Below are positions 1 to 7,661 of a stretch of 24,124 bases of DNA, one piece after another. The stretch is from a virus: positions 1-24,124 of the IMG/VR virus record IMGVR_UViG_3300009068_000188. The stretch is one strand, 5' to 3'. Both the position numbers and the translations under genes were made by a program. The notes under the pieces were generated by a model, which saw only the letters and a program-made list of their open reading frames with translations, had not been told where the DNA came from and did not search any database. How positions within the stretch are numbered: the first letter of the stretch is position 1; each line of letters starts with the position of its first letter.

Positions 1-14
1 AAAGTAACTTGCTG

Positions 15-671
15 CTAGATAAAAAAACTTAGGAAACCAGATACCTCGCTTTCAGTGTTTTCTTTTTGTATTTTAAACCATAGTCTTGGTTCATTTTTTA
101 CAAATTCATTAATTTGTTTCATAGTAAACAAAGGAAGATTGTCAATAATTTCTTTACACTTTTCATTTACAAATTTATCTAAGTAAAAAACTTGACCGGC
201 AATTGTTATACTTTTTATGCATGATTTAGAGTAAACCTCATCTGAGAATGAATCTTGTTTTAATAAATCACTCAAAGAAGGAGTTTCCAAACTAATTGTA
301 ATTGATTCCCCGACGGATATATTTAATGATTGAATTTTATTTTTATTTTCAATATTAGGTATTCCAATTTGAGCCTTTTCTTCATTCACAATAATATTAA
401 TCAATTCATCAACGCTTTTAGATCTGATTTGCAGAAATAAGTATTCTGCATCGGCAAGACATAGATCCTGTATATTATTTAAATCAGAATTTTCTTTTAT
501 GCATTCATATAATGCCAATAATGATAATTTTTTATTATCTTCATTTAGTATTAAAGATATTTTTTTGGCATCTTTTACTTTAAATGGAGTAAATAAAACT
601 TTCTTTTTACTAAAAGGAAGTGTAGTTTCAAACTTTGGTTGCGATTCTTTAAATAAATTTAAAATATCCAT
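15..671 (-). CDS. 26: T4 gp26-like baseplate hub assembly protein
   Basis: This 218-aa protein resembles the T4 baseplate family that includes gp26 (about 208 aa in T4), a factor needed to assemble the central hub. The sequence shows the family's N-terminal pattern at about residues 14-35: an F-x-x-x-LPFS stretch, a basic turn, then FTPFKVKDAKK. It is otherwise acidic and helical, with no signal peptide or membrane segment, as expected of a cytoplasmic assembly factor. The ATG at 669-671 has a GGAA about 8 bases upstream on the minus strand. It is the last complete gene of the minus-strand trio and lies 15 bases after the tube-fold gene, so the two are probably co-transcribed. Assignment rests on the N-terminal motif and the baseplate context. 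A related chaperone such as gp51 is a less likely alternative. Confidence 0.7.
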   Translation of the reverse strand: MDILNLFKESQPKFETTLPFSKKKVLFTPFKVKDAKKISLILNEDNKKLSLLALYECIKENSDLNNIQDLCLADAEYLFLQIRSKSVDELINIIVNEEKAQIGIPNIENKNKIQSLNISVGESITISLETPSLSDLLKQDSFSDEVYSKSCIKSITIAGQVFYLDKFVNEKCKEIIDNLPLFTMKQINEFVKNEPRLWFKIQKENTESEVSGFLSFFI

Positions 672-686
672 AATAATTCCAAAAAT

Positions 687-1283
687 TTATAATATAGAAG
701 ATCTATTAATAGATCTGTAATTCAATACAACTTGATACAGTAAGGGAGAATCTGCCTTGGCAGATAATTGAATAGGCATTGCTTCAACGGGATATACTTC
801 TTGAAATGTCCATAGAGACTGATTATTTGTTGAAATGGTTTGATTTCCATTTAAATTCAAATAGGTTAATTGTAAATTTGCAGGTTGTACAGTTTCATCG
901 TACCAAGGAACAAAAAAACTATTGTTCTTTATATTATACATGGCATCAAACCAGTCATTGAAATAATTCAAAACAAATAGGTCTCCAGTTACATAAAAAG
1001 TCATTACAATTCCACCAACAAATTTTGTAGAATTGGGAACAGCTCTACCATAATTGTAACCCTGTAGACCATCATATATGTAATTTGTTGCACGCGCACC
1101 AAATGATATTTCTGATGGGTAGACAGTTATGTATGATGATGATTGTGGACCATTAGGAAGGTCATTTAATTTTGGTCTATAAATTTTTACAGCATATCTA
1201 TTTGCTCTTTGAAGACCACCACTGGCATTCAAATAACTTTTTAAATTTTCAATATTGTTGGCATTTATGGGTAAGGATGACAT
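687..1283 (-). CDS. Tail-tube-fold baseplate protein (gp54/gp19-like)
   Basis: This 198-aa protein begins with the signature shared by phage tail tube subunits: a short helix followed by GGLQRANRYAVKIYRP (about residues 22-37). The same GG-x-x-x-NR-F/Y pattern opens the two tube proteins at 17423 and 17965. A middle segment, YFNDWFDAMYN (about residues 106-116), also matches the tube-family helix W-x-x-W/F. In T4, gp19, gp48 and gp54 share this fold, and gp54 starts tube polymerisation on the baseplate. A third tube-like gene beside gp26 and gp4 genes and away from sheath and tube genes fits a baseplate tube initiator. It overlaps the upstream nuclease gene by 19 bases, implying coupled translation. 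T4 gp54 is longer (about 320 aa), so the name gp54 is tentative while the tube fold is well supported. Confidence 0.65.
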   Translation of the reverse strand: MSSLPINANNIENLKSYLNASGGLQRANRYAVKIYRPKLNDLPNGPQSSSYITVYPSEISFGARATNYIYDGLQGYNYGRAVPNSTKFVGGIVMTFYVTGDLFVLNYFNDWFDAMYNIKNNSFFVPWYDETVQPANLQLTYLNLNGNQTISTNNQSLWTFQEVYPVEAMPIQLSAKADSPLLYQVVLNYRSINRSSIL

Positions 1284-1696
1284 TTGTTGTATAACTCTTT
1301 TTCTGTTAAAATTTTGAATTCTATATTGTATTTTTTACAATAACTTTCTGCTGCCTTCCACTTTGCAGTATTTACTGCCCATATATACTTTTCATTTTTG
1401 GTGGCATTTTCCTTTAAGAACGTTTGTTTTTTGGGTTTGACTTCCACCATCCAAATTTTTTTATTATTGTTTTGCATTATCTCTATTAAAAAATCTGGAT
1501 AATAGTTTTTAATCTTATTCTCTATTGGGTGCACATAAGGAATTGCAATTTCTTCAGATGACCATTTTATTATATTTGGATGATCGTCGCAAAATTTACA
1601 AACAGTTCTTTCCCATAGCGATCTGCAGACGATTTTTTCACAATCGCCTATATATTTTTCTTTATTTTTTGGAAAAAACTGTGTTCTATACGCCAT
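1265..1696 (-). CDS. 4: Head completion nuclease gp4
   Basis: This 143-aa protein matches T4 gp4 (about 150 aa), a head-completion protein with a TnsA/restriction-endonuclease-like fold thought to trim DNA ends before tail joining. The predicted active site is complete: Glu29 in SLWER, Asp68 in YYPDFLIEI, and Glu85-x-Lys87 in MVEVKPK, the E...PD...ExK arrangement of PD-(D/E)xK nucleases. Several cysteines (19, 24, 33, 36) cluster before the active site. The ATG at 1694-1696 has no Shine-Dalgarno. Instead CATAAATA sits 6 bases upstream, so the gene may be read from a nearly leaderless late transcript. It is the first gene of the minus-strand trio and overlaps the next gene by 19 bases. Confidence 0.85.
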   Translation of the reverse strand: MAYRTQFFPKNKEKYIGDCEKIVCRSLWERTVCKFCDDHPNIIKWSSEEIAIPYVHPIENKIKNYYPDFLIEIMQNNNKKIWMVEVKPKKQTFLKENATKNEKYIWAVNTAKWKAAESYCKKYNIEFKILTEKELYNKCHPYP

Positions 1697-1702
1697 TTTA
1701 AA

Positions 1703-1710
1703 TATTTATG
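1703..1710 (-). promoter_or_regulatory. Late-promoter-like CATAAATA upstream of gene 4
   Basis: Read on the minus strand this is CATAAATA, one base from the T4 late promoter TATAAATA. It ends 6 bases before the gp4 ATG. If T4 spacing holds (the element covers about -13 to -6), transcription would start within a base or two of the ATG. There is no Shine-Dalgarno between. It lies back-to-back with a plus-strand copy at 1716-1723. Confidence 0.5.
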
Positions 1711-1715
1711 ATATT

Positions 1716-1723
1716 GCTAAATA
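1716..1723 (+). promoter_or_regulatory. Late-promoter-like GCTAAATA upstream of gp48-like gene
   Basis: GCTAAATA ends 7 bases before the ATG at 1731 and shares CTAAATA with the sites in front of genes 18, 22 and 23. The intervening bases (TTGTAGC) contain no Shine-Dalgarno. With the minus-strand element at 1703-1710 it makes a compact divergent promoter pair that would drive both arms of the structural region. Confidence 0.5.
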
Positions 1724-1730
1724 TTGTAGC

Positions 1731-2537
1731 ATGGCATCAACATATATATACCCAATTGCAGGTAGTGCCTCTGGCATTGAAGTACCTTTACAACTAAGAT
1801 TTGATGTTGCAACGTATTCTTTGAAGAATTACGAAAGAACCAGAGATTCTATAGTAACTAGATCTGATGCCACCATAGTGCTTCCTATGCCAAAAGAACC
1901 TGGTTATAGTGTCATTCACCAATTTGGTGAGGGTCAAAATCCGGTTGGACCTGTAATATCTATGGCGGGTGCAGCAAATAGCGGTGGATTAGAAAATTTT
2001 GGAACTTTATATTCAAGAGTAATGCAGCCAGTAGCATTTTTTGCTGAAAGGCAATATGCAACTGATACTTATAGAAGATTTAGTAATATAACAGAACTTA
2101 CTATGGTTTCTGAGGCTAGAAAAAGTTATTACTTTGAATATTTGTTTGTCCCAAAGTCACCAGATGAATCAAATGTTGTTACTGATATAGTTGGAACCTT
2201 TAGAAAAGGTTCATATCCAGTAGTTGCTACAGGCTTGCCAGAAAGATCATATCCACAAAGACTATGGAATATTTCTGTAATGAACGGTGGAGAGATGAAT
2301 CCAAATAGAACTGCTGACTGGTTTGGTGAACCTCTTCCATGTGTTTTAAGTGGTATTGTTGTAAAGCATGCTGATTACGGTGACCCAGTATTACGATATC
2401 TCAAAGATTATCGTTCATCTGCTGTAATGCTTGGATTAAATTTTGTTGAATTTGAAACTGGAACATATGTCCCAGATGCAAATGCTACTTGGTCTAAATC
2501 TGAAATTTCTGATTATTATTTTGGATACTCTGGATAA
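1731..2537 (+). CDS. 48: Baseplate tail tube cap protein (gp48-like)
   Basis: This 268-aa protein fits the T4-like baseplate tube cap/initiator group. Visible marks are an N-terminal YPI start, the IVLPMP stretch (about residues 48-53) followed by a FGEGQNP turn, a conserved central block (FFAERQYATDTYRRF, about residues 104-118), and a C-terminal FVEFETGTY close to the end. In T4, gp48 (about 364 aa) sits on the hub and, with gp54, nucleates tube and sheath. It starts the long plus-strand run and its stop overlaps the gp53 start (TAATG), so the two are translationally coupled. No Shine-Dalgarno precedes its ATG; a CTAAATA motif is 7 bases upstream. Whether it is the gp48 or gp54 equivalent is not certain, but a baseplate tube-junction role is likely. 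Confidence 0.65.
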   Translation: MASTYIYPIAGSASGIEVPLQLRFDVATYSLKNYERTRDSIVTRSDATIVLPMPKEPGYSVIHQFGEGQNPVGPVISMAGAANSGGLENFGTLYSRVMQPVAFFAERQYATDTYRRFSNITELTMVSEARKSYYFEYLFVPKSPDESNVVTDIVGTFRKGSYPVVATGLPERSYPQRLWNISVMNGGEMNPNRTADWFGEPLPCVLSGIVVKHADYGDPVLRYLKDYRSSAVMLGLNFVEFETGTYVPDANATWSKSEISDYYFGYSG

Positions 2538-3364
2538 TGAAATATTTTGATAAACTTCCAAAACGAACTTACGAAACTACACTAGGATCTTTTTCTATTA
2601 GTGATTATTTTAGTTATTATAAGTTTAACTTTGATCTAATCAGTAAACGTCAATTTGAATTTGACAGTAAAACAACACTGGTAGAAGCCGCATCCAGTCT
2701 ATATGAAGATCCGAATTCGTTTTGGTTGATTCTATTAGCTAATGAAACTATAAATCCATTTTTACTGTTTGTTAATAACTATACAAATTATATTCAAAAT
2801 AATCAAAATAAAGTTACTTCTATAATTGCAGATGTAACTTATGGAACTGATGTTGGAGCTTACATGGCATCTGGAAGTTTAGTAACGTTGCAATCATTGA
2901 CAAGTGGAAAACCATATGATTTTAGTTATGTTGGAAATTTTAATTTAGATGGACCAATTTATATTGTAGAAGAACAAAATTCATATACAAAACGATTAAC
3001 AATAAAGCCCACACCCAATAATACACCAATTCCTATAGAAGATTTAACTTCTGTGCAGTACATAGATCTATCTTTGCCTTCAGAGTGGGAAACATCCGCT
3101 AATACGACACTATTTGTTACAAATAGTGTAGAACCTTATCTTGAAGCCACTGAAGCTATTTTAGATTCTGCCCCTGCAGGAACTATATCATTTAAAAATA
3201 TGCAGACTGGAGATGCGCCAATAGTCTATACCGCATCAGGATCTCAACAAACAAAACAAACATTTCAAGAAGTTTCAGAAACTGCAAATAGAAAGGTGAA
3301 TATATTTAATCCAAGTGAATTGTCTAAGGTGACAAGTCGTTTAATTACAATTAAATATACATGA
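2537..3364 (+). CDS. 53: Baseplate wedge protein gp53
   Basis: This 275-aa protein opens with MKYFDKLPKRTYE, the typical start of T4-like gp53 wedge proteins, followed by an aromatic-rich segment (about residues 23-32) and a segment around residues 56-80 (LYEDPNSFWLILLANETINPF). That segment matches the family's LysM-like region, in which a D/P-x-x-FW-x-I-L-x-A/L-N motif is usual. In T4, gp53 (about 196 aa) binds gp6 and gp25 at the inner ring of the baseplate wedge. The extra 80 or so residues are C-terminal, with a Thr/Ser-rich linker and a predicted beta segment that I do not recognise. Its ATG overlaps the preceding stop and it ends one base before the hub gene, placing it in a tight baseplate operon. 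Confidence 0.8.
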   Translation: MKYFDKLPKRTYETTLGSFSISDYFSYYKFNFDLISKRQFEFDSKTTLVEAASSLYEDPNSFWLILLANETINPFLLFVNNYTNYIQNNQNKVTSIIADVTYGTDVGAYMASGSLVTLQSLTSGKPYDFSYVGNFNLDGPIYIVEEQNSYTKRLTIKPTPNNTPIPIEDLTSVQYIDLSLPSEWETSANTTLFVTNSVEPYLEATEAILDSAPAGTISFKNMQTGDAPIVYTASGSQQTKQTFQEVSETANRKVNIFNPSELSKVTSRLITIKYT

Positions 3365-3365
3365 T

Positions 3366-5342
3366 ATGCCTCCAAATTTACAATCAAATCCATTTGATTC
3401 ACCATTAAGTGCAATTGTCCTCACAAGTTCTTTGAAGCCAGATTATGCCTTTAATATTTTAAACAGAAATAGTCAATGCCAGTTTCAACGGCTGGAATTA
3501 GAAGAAAGTGCATTTGAAATATTTCCTGTTGGTGCTATAGTTGTACGTGATACTCAGGACATTACCACTTTCATTCAAAATAATAATATTGATTATGCTT
3601 TGATGTATATGATTGATGGAACCATTATTAGACTTTCTATTACTAGCACAACTTATGTAAACAATGCAGCTGCTGAAACTGAAGAAAATTTTGTATCTAT
3701 AAATGTTACAAATAGTTTTTATAAATTATCTCAAAAAACTTCAGCATCGGATTTATTAACATCCAATGGAAAACTTGAAGATAGAGTTGATTCTTTACAA
3801 AATATTTTAACTTATTTTGATCAAAATGTTTTTAATAAATTGGGATATGGTAGCCCTACTACAACATTTAAAGGTGAAAGTATTACTACAAGTCCTAGTA
3901 ACTTTTTTTGTTTAAAAATGTTAAGTCCGGGAAATAATAACCTAACATATGCAGCTACAGATAATGCTTTTCAATACTTAAATTATATCTCTAGTTTAGC
4001 TGTTGGGCCACAAACATCAACAGGAACAAGAGAACCAAGATACTTGTTTTGGTCAGAATTTGGTGATTATATCAATTTTAAATATTTTTATGAAAATAAA
4101 ATTGAAGATACTCAAACATTTACAAAATATAAAAACAAGAATTATAGATATAGCGTTTATGATTCAGATGTTCCATCACAAAAATCAACCAATGGTAATA
4201 TATATAAAAAAATCTATAATCTAAGAACAGATCCTACAAATCAATGGGTATCTAAAAATTATTTCTATGTTAGAAAAACACCAAAATTTTTAGATAGTGT
4301 GCCAACATTTTTAACTACTGCGCAAGAAAAACAAAATTATACTACAAAGGCTCTAACATATCATTTTCAAGATGATGGAGAAAAATATAATATTGAAGTT
4401 ATAGCATCTAGTGGAGTAGTAAATGGAGTTACTTCTGGTGCTGATGAAATGATTTATGAAAAAGACTGGGGTTGGGTTTCTGATCATAACACAACAAATG
4501 ATAATGCCCCACCTACATATGGTTCTGGAGAATTTGGTTTTGGAAAATCATATTCTCAAATAAATTATATGGGAAATACAGGTTATTTTTCACATTCAGA
4601 TAATATTGATATGTGGAAAAATATGTTCGATACCACAGAAATTCATCCAAATTATCCAAATCCAGTTAATGCACCCACACCAGTAAATAATTTTTTATAT
4701 AATGTAATACAAACAAACTTAACAAATTTGTATAAATCAAACAGTTACATTCCTAAAAATTTAGAAATAAGACGACAAATAGAAAGAGAAAATTTTGTAT
4801 TATATTCTCTATGTTGTATGGGTGATGGTGAAGAATCATTCTTTGCAAATTTAATTCGTTATGAGCTAGATCCATATACTCTTCCACCTACGCCACAAAG
4901 TGCAATTGATATAATTTCAGGTGTTGGTCTAAAATGGCGTTATATGTGGGAAGGATTAAAATTTACTAATGCTGCAGGTAGTTCATACTGGATAGCAATG
5001 GAATTATGGGATATTGATGAAACAAATAAATCATCAGGTATAACAGCAAATGACACTTGGGCCATAAATTTAAACGAACGTACAGCGGGATTGGGAAATC
5101 CCAAATATTATCCGCCAGGTTGGGTTGGAAACAATATTCCTTCTGGGTTTACTTATAGGCCAATTGGATGTAACACGGCTAGTCCTAATAAAGAAGGTGC
5201 TACAATTGCACATATTGTAAAAATGTATAAAACTACTGCAGAAAGATTAGCTGTTGATGGTGGTGTAAGTATACCACCAGAATTAAAAGGAAAAATATTG
5301 TATTATTTTAGTGCCGAAAATGTAGTGGACGGGAGCTGCTAA
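3366..5342 (+). CDS. Baseplate hub protein (gp27-like), N-terminal part of a split hub
   Basis: This 658-aa protein is probably the main part of the tail hub that sits over the spike and opens the tube. The first 120 residues form a beta-rich domain with the T4 gp27-type pattern: a strand region ending in FQRLELEESAFEIFPVGAIVV, then DGTIIRLSI. A helix around residues 133-157 (KLEDRVDSLQNILTYF) follows. The segment with NAFQYLNYISSLAV and EPRYLFWSEFGDYINFKYFY (about residues 199-240) matches the hub pattern in which a helix precedes an FVFxW strand. It lacks the usual C-terminal beta-barrel, which appears in the next gene; the join is TAATG, so the two are translated together. It is longer than T4 gp27 (391 aa). 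No lysozyme domain is visible. Hub assignment is from motif order and context. Confidence 0.6.
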   Translation: MPPNLQSNPFDSPLSAIVLTSSLKPDYAFNILNRNSQCQFQRLELEESAFEIFPVGAIVVRDTQDITTFIQNNNIDYALMYMIDGTIIRLSITSTTYVNNAAAETEENFVSINVTNSFYKLSQKTSASDLLTSNGKLEDRVDSLQNILTYFDQNVFNKLGYGSPTTTFKGESITTSPSNFFCLKMLSPGNNNLTYAATDNAFQYLNYISSLAVGPQTSTGTREPRYLFWSEFGDYINFKYFYENKIEDTQTFTKYKNKNYRYSVYDSDVPSQKSTNGNIYKKIYNLRTDPTNQWVSKNYFYVRKTPKFLDSVPTFLTTAQEKQNYTTKALTYHFQDDGEKYNIEVIASSGVVNGVTSGADEMIYEKDWGWVSDHNTTNDNAPPTYGSGEFGFGKSYSQINYMGNTGYFSHSDNIDMWKNMFDTTEIHPNYPNPVNAPTPVNNFLYNVIQTNLTNLYKSNSYIPKNLEIRRQIERENFVLYSLCCMGDGEESFFANLIRYELDPYTLPPTPQSAIDIISGVGLKWRYMWEGLKFTNAAGSSYWIAMELWDIDETNKSSGITANDTWAINLNERTAGLGNPKYYPPGWVGNNIPSGFTYRPIGCNTASPNKEGATIAHIVKMYKTTAERLAVDGGVSIPPELKGKILYYFSAENVVDGSC

Positions 5343-6190
5343 TGCCAAAACGTGGAAAAACTGTAACTCTTGGTGCAAATGTTTTAAATGTCCCGCTTGG
5401 AAATTTTGGTGCCAGAGATGAGTATATATGTGCAAATGCACAATTAGTTCAGGGAGTAACTAGTATACCGTCTTCATTAGAAGAATGTTTTTCTAAATTT
5501 CCCGGCGTATTAGCTATTGCTTCTGCTATAGGGGTAACCGGATCAAATTCTCTTTGGTCATTTCCTGGTATTACATTTGGACCTACTGGACTTACATATC
5601 CTATAGACATATATCTTGGTACTGCTTCAAATGAATGCCAAGAAATAAATAAAAATAGTAAATTAGGACCAGATTTTTTTGGTTGTCTGTGGGGAGTACC
5701 AGAAGCTCCATATAATTGTAGCTGCCCTGAATTGGGTTCAAAATTTGAAGCATATTTAAAACTTAGATTAAATGTTGCTACTTTTTGGAATACTCCAAAA
5801 GCTACTCCAGTTAAAAGAAAAGAATTTTTGGATGCTTTAAAATATGCAAGAAAACTAACGATCAATATTGCAGGAGACTATACAATAAAAGTTGGTAACT
5901 TTGTAGAAATTTTAGCAAATAATATAAGTGGCTATCCATATTATTCAGGAGCATCTGTAATAAATGGTATTTATTGGGTACTTGGTGTAAAAAATGTTTT
6001 TACTAATTCTGGTACACATGAAACCATATTAACCTTATCTGATATTTTACCATCGACTTCAGTAGCACCAAATACTACACCTACTACACCCCCTACAGTT
6101 CCCCCTTGGAATACTAGTTTAAATATTCCAAATAATCCAAATAATTGGAATGATCCTTTCCAACCAAACAATGATCAGATATGGTCATAA
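5342..6190 (+). CDS. Hub-associated protein carrying a gp27-type C-terminal barrel
   Basis: This 282-aa protein overlaps the hub gene stop (TAATG). Residues about 135-225 look like the last beta-domain of phage hub proteins: a helix RKEFLDALKYARKLTI, strand pairs with DYTIKVGNFVEI, a small loop with SGYPYYSGAS, then GIYWVLGVKNVF and a T-x-LTLSD strand. The first 130 residues are Gly/Ser-rich and hold four cysteines, three of them closely spaced (FFGC, then NCSC), which suggests a loop-rich or metal-binding segment. The last 45 residues are a Pro/Thr/Asn-rich tail (PNTTPTTPPTVPPWN). I infer that the hub is built from this protein and its upstream neighbour. It could also be an independent spike-proximal protein, since no gp5-like gene is otherwise visible. 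Confidence 0.45.
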   Translation: MPKRGKTVTLGANVLNVPLGNFGARDEYICANAQLVQGVTSIPSSLEECFSKFPGVLAIASAIGVTGSNSLWSFPGITFGPTGLTYPIDIYLGTASNECQEINKNSKLGPDFFGCLWGVPEAPYNCSCPELGSKFEAYLKLRLNVATFWNTPKATPVKRKEFLDALKYARKLTINIAGDYTIKVGNFVEILANNISGYPYYSGASVINGIYWVLGVKNVFTNSGTHETILTLSDILPSTSVAPNTTPTTPPTVPPWNTSLNIPNNPNNWNDPFQPNNDQIWS

Positions 6191-6192
6191 TG

Positions 6193-6200
6193 TATAAATA
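6193..6200 (+). promoter_or_regulatory. T4-type late promoter motif TATAAATA upstream of gene 25
   Basis: This is an exact match to the T4 late promoter element TATAAATA. It follows the stop of the preceding gene by 2 bases and ends 7 bases before the ATG of gp25. By T4 spacing the transcript would begin about 2 bases before the ATG, so the mRNA would be nearly leaderless. No Shine-Dalgarno is visible. Confidence 0.5.
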
Positions 6201-6207
6201 AATTAGA

Positions 6208-6591
6208 ATGAGAACTAAAGATTTTTCAATATTATTAGAAAAAGTATCTACAACAAATACTAAAAAAGATTTGGCATTTGTTGACGGTACTAATTCTATA
6301 GTTCAGCAGATTGAAAATGTATTAAAAACAAATAAAGGTGAAAATGTTTCAAATATGAATTTTGGAGCTAATATTAGAGACTATACTTATGATCTTGCGG
6401 TCAATAGACAAATAATTACAAGCACTCTGAGATCAGTGATAAAATCTTCAATAAGAAAAATCTTTGATGTGTCTGTAAGTGTTAATTACTATTCGGATAC
6501 AGTAATAATATTTGATATTATGTTTTCAACAGAAATATCATTAAATGCACGAAATAAATCATCCTGTCAAATAGAAATACCATTATCATGA
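6208..6591 (+). CDS. 25: Baseplate wedge protein gp25
   Basis: This 127-aa protein matches the gp25/P2 gpW family of inner wedge proteins (T4 gp25 is 132 aa), which link wedge, hub and sheath and are conserved in contractile injection systems. It shows the family layout: an N-terminal strand (FVDGTNSIVQQIENVLKTNKGE, about residues 24-45), then MNFGANIRDYTYDL (about 49-62), the gp25-type FG-x-x-I core motif, then a helix (about 69-86) and two closing strands. The ATG has no Shine-Dalgarno but has TATAAATA 7 bases upstream. Its stop overlaps the gp6 start as ATGA. The 25-6-gpI order is the same as W-J-I in P2. Confidence 0.88.
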   Translation: MRTKDFSILLEKVSTTNTKKDLAFVDGTNSIVQQIENVLKTNKGENVSNMNFGANIRDYTYDLAVNRQIITSTLRSVIKSSIRKIFDVSVSVNYYSDTVIIFDIMFSTEISLNARNKSSCQIEIPLS

Positions 6592-7661
6592 CATACAATT
6601 TAAAAACTTTAAATGTTGCTTCTTTGGATTTTGAAGATATTAAAAATTCATTGATTTCTTTTTTAGAAGTTCAACCGGGTTTAACTGATATTGATTTTAG
6701 AAATGAAGCAAGTACGGCTAACCTATTAATTAATATTTTATCAACGGCTACGGCTTATAATGGAATATATTCTCAATTTGGTTTTACAGAATCATTTCTA
6801 TCAACATGCACTTTATTAGAATCTGTAATATCAATTGCCTCAAATCATTCAATTGTTGTACCTTTAACTCAATCTGCCAAAGTAAAAGTTTCTACTCGTG
6901 CACAACTTCAAGATTATCAATCTTATGCAGCCACTGCTACTGATGGAAGCAATGTTAATTTCTTTGTTATCAATGCAACATCACCAGGAATGACAAATGC
7001 AGAAGAAATATATTTGTATTCTGGGTCAGGAGTGCAGACATTCAGTGATTATGACTTTATAAGTCAATCAATTCTTTTACCCTATAATATTGATCCCGAT
7101 ACAATATCTTTTTATGTATTGCCAAATTCTGCAAGCAAATCTTCAAAAGTTAAATGGACTAGGGTCAGCAAAGGTAATCTAACTTCCAATTCAGATAATA
7201 ATTATTTTACTGTTATAAATTCTGCCAATGGATATCTTGTAACTAATAATTTTGCAAATGCTGCAACTGTTCCCACTTCAAAAGCAGTTTTAGTTCGTGC
7301 ACTTACTTCAAATGGAACAAGTGGAAATAGCGCAGTATTGTCTGACCCAAATAGCAATTTTGATCTTATCGGTACAGCAGGTGGTGGTTATAATATAATA
7401 TCTATCGATACGGCCAAAGCAAAACTTTTATTTGAATTAAATTATGATAGATGTGTAACTCTTAAAGATTTTACAAATGCTATAGTTGGATCTGGAATCG
7501 ATGGTACTTCAGATCCTGATATGGTTTCAGTAAGAAATGGTTATATTCCGGGATCAGTTAATGTATATGTAACTAATATTTCTACTGGAAGCCAAGCAGC
7601 ATTGATGGAATATCTAAAAGCAAAAACTATTGCTGGAATTCAGGTGGTTTACGGATTATGA
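6588..7661 (+). CDS. 6: Baseplate wedge protein gp6 (Baseplate_J family)
   Basis: This 357-aa protein fits the gp6/P2 gpJ family, which forms the dimeric inner ring of the baseplate and triggers sheath contraction. The N-terminal helical part (about residues 11-90) shows DFEDIKNSLISFLEVQPGLTD followed by ANLLINILSTATAYN, where wedge proteins pack as a core bundle, and then RAQLQDYQ with a beta-rich middle. The C-terminus (MEYLKAKTIAGIQVVYGL, about residues 338-355) matches the gpJ-like helix plus strand at the end of short family members. It is roughly half the length of T4 gp6 (660 aa), so T4 extensions are missing. It is joined by ATGA overlaps to gp25 and to the next gene. Confidence 0.8.
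   Translation: MTYNLKTLNVASLDFEDIKNSLISFLEVQPGLTDIDFRNEASTANLLINILSTATAYNGIYSQFGFTESFLSTCTLLESVISIASNHSIVVPLTQSAKVKVSTRAQLQDYQSYAATATDGSNVNFFVINATSPGMTNAEEIYLYSGSGVQTFSDYDFISQSILLPYNIDPDTISFYVLPNSASKSSKVKWTRVSKGNLTSNSDNNYFTVINSANGYLVTNNFANAATVPTSKAVLVRALTSNGTSGNSAVLSDPNSNFDLIGTAGGGYNIISIDTAKAKLLFELNYDRCVTLKDFTNAIVGSGIDGTSDPDMVSVRNGYIPGSVNVYVTNISTGSQAALMEYLKAKTIAGIQVVYGL

Noticed and set aside
684-691. TATAAATT on the minus strand upstream of the gp26-like gene
   Set aside because: It differs from the late motif at the last base, overlaps the preceding gene's stop, and AT-rich runs make it a likely chance match.
5336-5346. Possible sequencing frameshift joining the two hub genes
   Set aside because: The TAATG overlap is the same coupling seen at other joins here (for example 2537 and 8281), and no homopolymer that could cause an indel is present.
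5449-5865. 138-aa open frame on the minus strand
   Set aside because: It is opposite the hub-associated gene, has no start signal or recognisable motif, and fits a shadow of the plus-strand frame.
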